NCBI RefSeq assembly: GCF_947179165.1
Contig: NC_077245.1
Coordinates: 26,236,240 to 26,300,239 of the forward strand
Length of the DNA stretch: 64,000 bases
Origin: Solanum dulcamara
Taxonomy: Eukaryota; Streptophyta; Magnoliopsida; Solanales; Solanaceae
Direction of reading: 5' to 3'
Position numbers and translations under genes: made by a program. Each line of letters begins with the position of its first letter. Positions within the stretch are counted from its first letter, which is position 1. The notes under the pieces are model-generated. The model saw only the letters and a program-made list of their open reading frames with translations. It had not been told where the DNA came from and ran no database searches. Below, piece after piece: positions 58,199-64,000 of this stretch.

Positions 58199-58762
58199 AT
58201 GACATTATTGGGCCCCAACTTGGTGCTAGATTCTTTAGAGAAAGTGAAGGTCATTGGAGAAAGGTTGAATATGGCTCAAAGTCATCAAAAGTCCTATTCC
58301 GATATTAGGAGAAGGTGTCTTGAGTTTAATATGGATGTATGGGTATACTTGAAGGTGTCACCCCTGAAGGGTGTGGTTAGGTTTGGTAAGAAAGGGAAAT
58401 TAAGCCCTACATATGTAGGGCCTTATAGAATCTTGAAGCAAGTTGGCCAAGTTTCTTATGAGTTGGAATTTCCTTCAGAAATGGCCATGATGCATGCGGT
58501 GTTCCATGTGTCTATGTTGAGGAAATGTATGGGGGATCCTACTTCCATTGTTCCTTTCTAGATAGTGAATGTTGAAGATAGCTTGACATATGAAGAGATT
58601 CCGGTCGAAAGCTCGGACTGGCAAGTCAAAAGATTAAGGAACAAAGAAGTTCCATCCATTAAAGTCTTTTGGAGGAATAAACAAATTGAAAGTGCTAAAT
58701 GGGAAGCGGAATCGGATATGATAAAACGCGACCATCATCTCTTTCATTCTACTCAAGCCTAA
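58199..58762 (+). pseudogene. Element B integrase C-terminus with chromodomain
   Basis: Open for 120 codons (58199-58561), including VWVYLKVSPLKGVVRFGKKG, GPYRILKQVGQVSYELEFP and FHVSMLRKCMGDP, then one stop, then the chromodomain (58565-58762) with PSIKVFWRNKQIESAKWEAE. The stop lies between the GPY module and the chromodomain. Confidence 0.9.
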
Positions 58763-59005
58763 GGTACTAAATCATTCATGCTGAAGTACTTAAGCCTCTT
58801 ATGTTTCAGTTTTCCTAGTCTTCATATGCATGCATATTCATGAACTTGGATTTTAAAGTTATGTTTTATGATAAAGTTTAAAGATCTTATGTTTGATGCA
58901 TTTCCAGTGTCATTGTATTCATGTTGGGCTGTTAGTCCTTGTACCATGTCCTTTTCTATGTTAGTAATTCTTATTCGAGGACGAAAAATCCTAAGAGGGA
59001 GATAT

Positions 59006-61056
59006 TGTAAGACCCCATAAATGTGAAATGTCCTAATCCAAGGAACACAGGATGCATTCTCAGAAAGTGCAGAAAATTGCCACCAGGAGCTGACCACAGA
59101 AGCCATCACGGGAAGTGGTAAACATCACAGACCATGGTGAGCAACCGTGGTAGAGATTCACAGACTCAAACTTTTAAGGGACAAACCAAGATGAAGGACT
59201 AAGGGCCATGGTGAGCATCACAGACCGTGTATCCCTTCGTCGTGACCCCTCTCCAAGACCCTCAAGAAATTTCCCAAGGAAAGGTCCACAGACACATCCA
59301 TGGATCACAGAACCCTCCTTGGAACGTGGTGTATCTCCATTATGGTCACTATGCAAGCCTCCTATAAGTCCTGCACTATGACCATCTTTCACGTCCCGTA
59401 GTGCCCTTTACAAACCGTGAAAGGGCTCCGTGGTGAAACTTAAGAGACTACCCAGCAGGCCCTTTCCAAATATGTTTCCATGTCCCTTACCATGACAACC
59501 CACCACGGACCATGAAGGTCCCAGTGAAGTTAGTTTCAGCCAAATTTCAATAGGGATAGTCTGGTCTTTCCCTATGTTTAAATTCAAAGTGGTTTCATTT
59601 TGAGGGTTGAATCCACCCACATAAAGACCTTAAACCCTTCTAAGAACTCATTCTACACACGTAGGCTCAAGTCTTACAAATTCTCTCTTCTCAAACTCTC
59701 CCAAGGATTCCAAGGCAAGATTAGGGTTTCGTCTCAAGGCCTTTCCAAGTCTCCCTTCCTCCTCAGTCTTCATTAGGTATTTGTTTCCCCAAGGAATGTG
59801 GTTTTCATCTATGAGTTATTTCACCCATGGAGCTGAAATGTTTTCTCAACTTAGTATTTCAATTTTAAATGATGATATTTTATATTGACTCTTAATTTTA
59901 TGAAATGAAGGATTTGTTAAGGTTCTTATATGAAGACTTGAAATGTAGTTTTAAAGTGTATATGGTGGGTTGTTTTAAGATGTTTAATTTGATGAATTTT
60001 TATCACTCTCATGCATGCAAGTCTTATTTAAAAGTATTTGGAAGTTATATGAAATGAACCCACCTAGTCTTCTTATGTTGAAATGAAGTTGAAATTAAAG
60101 CTTTGACCCAAACTAAAAGTTTATGAAGCAAATACCTATGTTTAAGGAAGTCTTATGAAATGATTGAATGATGATGAATGGTCTTTATAACCAACGAATG
60201 GATTCAATATGAAAGGAGAATTCTCACGTATTTTAAATTAAACAAAATGTTTTAATGAACTATTCCACCGATGATGATTTGATGTCTAAAGTCATACGAT
60301 GCTTATGTTATTATGATATTTAAAAGCTATATCCGTGGGATTCACCTAGCACTGAATGTAGCATGTAGATGAGAACTCGATCTAAGGGGTCCTTAAGTAA
60401 AGTCCCATGTTGCATTAACTATGCGCAAACATAGGGGCCCTTGTAGGCTATTTAGGCTAGTAGATCCACGATTAGCCATTAAAGTTAAAGTGAAAGAAAT
60501 TATTAAAATTTATGGAGTTCTACCTGGAAAGTAGTCTTCCCGTGCCAACGTAGTGGGTCATGTTGGATTCCATGTAATAGCTCATATGTTTTTAAATATC
60601 GGTTACGGTCATCCTCCCACAAAATGAAATTTTGAAGATTTCATATGATTATTTCTCATGCATGCATTCACCTATATATATTGCATATAAATGTCTTTAT
60701 ATTTTTCATTGTATAGTATACGCATATACTTAGTACAATCAAAGTACTAACGATCGTTGAAGGCTACTACTAGTTGGTATTTTTGACTTATAACTCGAGG
60801 GTGATATAAGGATATGTCTTAGCCCCCACAAAGTTTTAAATTTAAAAGGTATTATTGGAAAAAAATATTTGATATTTAAGGTGGCTTAATTCTTATTCTA
60901 TGTGAAATCCCTAAGTACCGTTACCCCTTATATTTTCGCTAATTTTGTTTATCATTACCAATGAAAAGCTTAATGAATACTAAGAGGCTTGGGTGAGGTA
61001 CTTTCGGGTAGATCATTCACCATGTCACGTCTATGACCTAAGCTTGGGTCATGATA
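59006..61056 (+). repeat. 3' LTR of element B
   Basis: Begins TGTAAGACCCC after the AAGAGGGAGATAT tract, ends TGATA. At 2051 bp it is about 320 bp shorter than the 5' copy. Part of the missing sequence is lost just after the TTAGTAC/GTACTAA dyad (60730-60750), where GTACTAACGATCG joins directly to TTGAAGGCTACTAC. Confidence 0.9.
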
Positions 61057-61061
61057 ATGTC

Positions 61062-61302
61062 GTATCCCCCACCAAGTCTGAAGCAGTAGAGGTGTTGTTG
61101 GATAAATAGATAATGCTTTCGATGTTGCTTGTGACTCTTGTACTATGTCATTTCCCTTAATCCCATTATCCCCTTTTTCATCTCCTTATTATTGAATGAC
61201 ATTACCTATAAAAACTAAATGAATACTAAGAAGCTTGGGTGAGGTACCACCGGGTGTCTCATTCGCCATATCATGTCTAGGCTCTAGTCTCAGGGGGTGA
61301 CA
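61062..61302 (+). repeat. 3' LTR of element A, right part
   Basis: Resumes the element A LTR after element B: AGTCTGAAGCAGTAGAGG and GATGCTTTCGATGTTGCTTGTGA-like sequence match 44280-44340. It ends GGGGGTGACA, then GAGTA. Confidence 0.92.
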
Positions 61303-61307
61303 GAGTA
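61303..61307. repeat. Target-site duplication of element A, right
   Basis: GAGTA, identical to 42224-42228. Confidence 0.9.
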
Positions 61308-62049
61308 TTATGCGCTACTTTTATCTATTGTTTAGTAACAATGTCAAAATAGAGTTGGAATCGACCTTCAAATTATCAAATTATAATTTATGAAATTATG
61401 AGAAAAATTCCCAAATTCTATTATTCGTATGCGATTTAAAGATAAAATAAACAAATCAATTGAGAAATAACAAATTAAAAGTTAGAATATTAGCCTTATA
61501 AAAGAAATCACTATTTTGATACTCTTTGAGGCTTATACTGGTGACGTCGAATTTTGGAAAGAGTTGTATAGATTTTGTACACTTTTATGAGTTTTTATGT
61601 AAAAGGATCCTGTTATGACATAGATTGGTTTTAAATTTTACTTATGTGCGTATTATTTTTCATTTTTCCACTGTAATTAGTTGTCTTAACTATCGGTCGG
61701 GGTTGAGATAGTTCCCATCACTTCTCGAAGTCTCCAGGTCTTGAAATTAGTTTATTTAATGGTTGATAGTAAATTTCTATATAATGATACTCAATAATCT
61801 TATCACTTATGTACTTATACAACCACATATACTTGCACTGGTGTTTGAGGGTCTATGATTAGTGTTCTTGTATCTCAACTAGATAAAAGTAACAGAGAAT
61901 CTTTCATTGAATTCAATTCAGCAACGCAAAAAATAAGTAGAATTTTAAAATAAGCAAACAATTATAAAATGTATAAATCATCATATTTTGTCTTATTAAA
62001 AATCATCCAAAGAACATGCTAAAAAATAGAACTTCTAGACCATCTCTTC
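61308..62049. other. Intergenic flank, no gene seen
   Basis: AT-rich sequence with stops in all frames and no recognised repeat family. It continues the locus interrupted by element A (41505-42228). Confidence 0.5.
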
Positions 62050-62295
62050 TTAAGAACTAGGTGGTGGAATAATGCAACAACAATGCTTAGAAATACACCC
62101 ACAACTTTCGTAGCCAATAGATTTACAAAAGTTGGTACAATCTGCCGCAGTGTTGCAGCCTTGAGGAACTTCTGCATATCTTCCAATCACACTATGTCGT
62201 TTTTCCAATTCCACACATTTTCCCATATGGTTAAAATTGAAAATAACTACGAAATACAGAAGCACACTAGTCCATAAAGCCTTTGTCATTTTCAA
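62050..62295 (-). CDS. Secreted cysteine-rich (defensin-like) peptide
   Basis: An 81-codon frame. Residues 1-24 look like a signal peptide (hydrophobic ALWTSVLLYFVVIF). The rest has nine cysteines: C, then C-x5-C-x3-C, then C-x-C and CCC near the end, before a Pro/Ser tail (IIPPPSS). The CxxxC plus CxC arrangement resembles the cysteine-stabilised alpha-beta fold of plant defensin-like peptides, but the spacing and odd cysteine number fit no subfamily that I recognise. Such peptides act outside the cell in defence or reproductive signalling; the role here is unknown. No intron is needed. A TATA box lies 95 bp upstream. The nearest neighbour is intergenic DNA beyond element A. Confidence 0.65.
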   Translation of the reverse strand: MKMTKALWTSVLLYFVVIFNFNHMGKCVELEKRHSVIGRYAEVPQGCNTAADCTNFCKSIGYESCGCISKHCCCIIPPPSS

Positions 62296-62390
62296 AGTAA
62301 ATGTAAAGTGTGTCTAATCCTTTTTGTTCAGAAATAAAATGATAAGGCCTAAGTAAGTTCTACATTAATTTATATACTGGTGAAGCATAC

Positions 62391-62398
62391 TATATATA
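62391..62398 (-). promoter_or_regulatory. TATA box of cysteine-rich peptide gene
   Basis: TATATATA about 95 bp upstream of the start codon on the minus strand, a common plant spacing. Confidence 0.55.
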
Positions 62399-62399
62399 G

Positions 62400-62982
62400 A
62401 AAATAAATAAATATGTTGTTGATTATATAAAATACATGATTGTCTTAAAAAGGTTGGAAAGTTATTTATTCCTAAAATAATATTTATTCTCATACCTAAT
62501 TAGGAGAATCTGATTACTAAAGCAATTATTGGATTTAAAATATAAATGGTTGTCTTATTTTTTTTGGAAAATTATTTATTGATAGAATAATCTTTATAAT
62601 TACACCTTATTAGGATAATCTGATTATGATATGTTAGTAAGGGCAGAATCATTGACTGGGCTAGGAACTATGTATCCTTACATAGAAATTTCTTACAATT
62701 GGGATATAATGAATAAATAAAGCCCACAAAATAAAATTTGGTGTAGGTACTTTGGATGCGAGCTAAAATTTAAAAACGGCATTGCTTTTAAAATTTGGTG
62801 TAGGTACTTCAGAGCTTCACTATATTTTTCTTACTTGCATTTTACTTCATTTTCTCCCATACAACTTTATCTTTCTCTTTTATACTACTTTATTAATTGA
62901 ATTTTCATCAAGTTTGCTTATTATTGTTGTTTTTACTCTGTTGGATTTTTTTTATTTTTCTTCCCATCCTTTTCTTTAAACC
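62400..62982. other. Intergenic, no gene seen
   Basis: AT-rich. Two phrases recur about 100 bp apart (AGAATAATNTTTAT...TATTAGGA-AATCTGATTA at about 62477-62516 and 62585-62627; AAAATTTGGTGTAGGTACTT at 62734 and 62791). No supported gene. Confidence 0.5.
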
Positions 62983-64000
62983 ATTTTATTTAATTTTTTG
63001 TTTATTTTATAACTTCGTTTAGAAGTTCTTGTTAAATATTTACAAAATACATAAATTTCACCCTCAACTAATACCTAATTTTAAAGAGACACTTAAACTT
63101 TATGACCCATGAAAAATTTAAAATTAACAATATTACCTCATTTTTCAGTTAATCCCACTTTTAAGTAAAAAGTAATTTTGACGTGTTAAAACGCCACAAA
63201 CCAATTAACAAAAATAACATAAAAGACTAGTTTTTATTTATAAAAGAAAAAACTTTCAAAGCCCACCCCATATTATAATGACCCTCCGGGTCATTTTTAC
63301 TGTTTTTCAATCTATTCAGTATTTAGAGATTTCCTTTAGTGACCCTAAGTCATTTATGACTTGCTGGAACTAACAGTTCAATCGCCTAATCGTTCATTTG
63401 GATTTTATGTCAGTTTTTATGTTTTGAAGCTCTTGGAGTTTAAATGATTGACTTCGGTCAAAACTCAAGTAAAGAAGTCTCGGAATGGAATTCTGACGGA
63501 ATATTTTATTTAAATTTTTGTTTATTTTATAACTTCGTTTAGAAGTTTTTGTTAAATATTTACAAAATACATAAATTTCACCCTCAACTAATACCTAATT
63601 TTAAAGAGACACTTAAACTTTATGACCCATGAAAAATTTAAAATTAACAATATTACCTCATTTTTCAATTAATCCCACTATTAAGGAAAAAGTAATTTTG
63701 ACGTGTTAAAAAGCCACAAACCAATTAACAAAAAAAAACATAAATGACTAGTTTTTATTTATTAAAAAAAAACTTTCAAAGCCCACCCCATATTGTAATG
63801 ACCCTCTGGGTTATTTTTATTGTTTTTCAATCTCTTCAGTATTTAGAGCTTTCCTTTAGTGACCCTAAGTCATTTATGACTTGCTGTAACTAACAGTTCG
63901 ATCGCCTGGTCGATCATTTGAATTTTATGTCAGTTTTTGTGTTTTGAAGCTTTTGGAGTTTAAATGACTGACTTTGGTCAAAACTCAAGGAAAGAAGTCT
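62983..64000. repeat. About 520 bp tandem duplication (runs off window)
   Basis: The sequence from 62983 repeats from 63503 with high identity to the window end (for example TTTATTTTATAACTTCGTTT at 63001 and 63521). Each unit has about 290 bp of AT-rich DNA followed by about 230 bp of the start of a plus-strand family C LTR (AATGACCCTCYGGG..., CCTTTAGTGACCCTAAGTCA). The junction is inside the LTR. Indels in homopolymers are the main differences. Confidence 0.9.

Larger units (their letters stand above)
51597..61056 (+). mobile_element. Tekay/Del-like chromovirus B, nested in element A
   Basis: A full-length element, same orientation and group as A. LTRs are at 51597-53967 and 59006-61056, with gag-pol between. 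It sits inside the 3' LTR of A with a 5 bp duplication, so it is the younger of the two. Stops are scattered through the internal region, so it is also inactive. Confidence 0.92.
42229..61302 (+). mobile_element. Tekay/Del-like chromovirus A (full length, hosting B)
   Basis: The whole insertion is bounded by GAGTA duplications. Removing B (51597-61056 plus one target copy) leaves two LTRs of about 2.3 kb and a 5 kb internal region with gag, protease, RT, RNase H, integrase and a C-terminal chromodomain, the order of Ty3/gypsy chromoviruses. The chromodomain, long LTRs and tRNA-Met primer suggest the Tekay/Del clade. The two LTRs differ at many positions, and all ORFs are broken, so the insertion is old. 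Confidence 0.9.

Overview
This window is repeat-dense, AT-rich nuclear DNA of a flowering plant, most likely a member of the Solanaceae. The evidence is the mix of repeats (chromodomain Ty3/gypsy elements with LTRs over 2 kb, caulimovirid-derived endogenous pararetrovirus, pogo/Emigrant-like and PIF/Harbinger DNA-transposon remnants) and a typical plant ER small heat-shock gene. I see only two plausible host genes: an intronless ER-type small heat-shock protein (25954-26541, minus) and a small secreted cysteine-rich peptide (62050-62295, minus). Most of the rest is transposon or viral fossil, consistent with heterochromatin or a repeat-rich gene-poor arm. The genus cannot be fixed from the sequence alone.

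Layout. 1-7646: a decayed endogenous pararetrovirus on the minus strand (order from its 5' side: movement-protein remnant, coiled-coil/capsid region, protease, RT, RNase H, a downstream ORF region, then promoter/polyA region), with an inverted piece of the same capsid region at the extreme left edge. 7647-8343: about 700 bp of ATT/ACT trinucleotide repeat. 8344-18274: a minus-strand Ty3/gypsy-like element (here 'family C') with LTRs over 3 kb, a gag remnant and no RT that I can recognise. 18275-21511: a plus-strand element ('D') with a 2.2 kb LTR and a gag/protease-deleted RT fragment. 21600-22290: a PIF/Harbinger transposase fragment. 22438-24495: a lone LTR ('E'). 24496-28756: the island with the heat-shock gene and a 705 bp pogo/Emigrant-like element. 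28757-29395: a second, rearranged pararetrovirus piece. 29396-41504: a pile of LTR fragments in both orientations, including LTR 'F', which carries about seven copies of a 262 bp tandem repeat. 42229-61302: a full-length Tekay/Del-like chromovirus 'A' whose 3' LTR is split by a second full-length element 'B' of the same group. 61308-64000: flank, the cysteine-rich peptide gene, and a 520 bp tandem duplication running off the window.

The best-supported structural result is the A/B nest. A has perfect 5 bp target duplications (GAGTA at 42224-42228 and 61303-61307), and B has near-perfect ones (ATGTT/ATGTC) inside A's 3' LTR. The most intriguing signal is a stem-loop that recurs just after a GGTATGTG motif in the leader part of several diverged LTRs. 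Its stem changes on both sides (GGAT/ATCC versus GGGT/ACCC), which suggests RNA-level selection, and the same module has been amplified into the 262 bp tandem array of LTR F. No CRISPR array, rRNA or tRNA gene was seen. All retroelement and viral reading frames carry stops or frameshifts.
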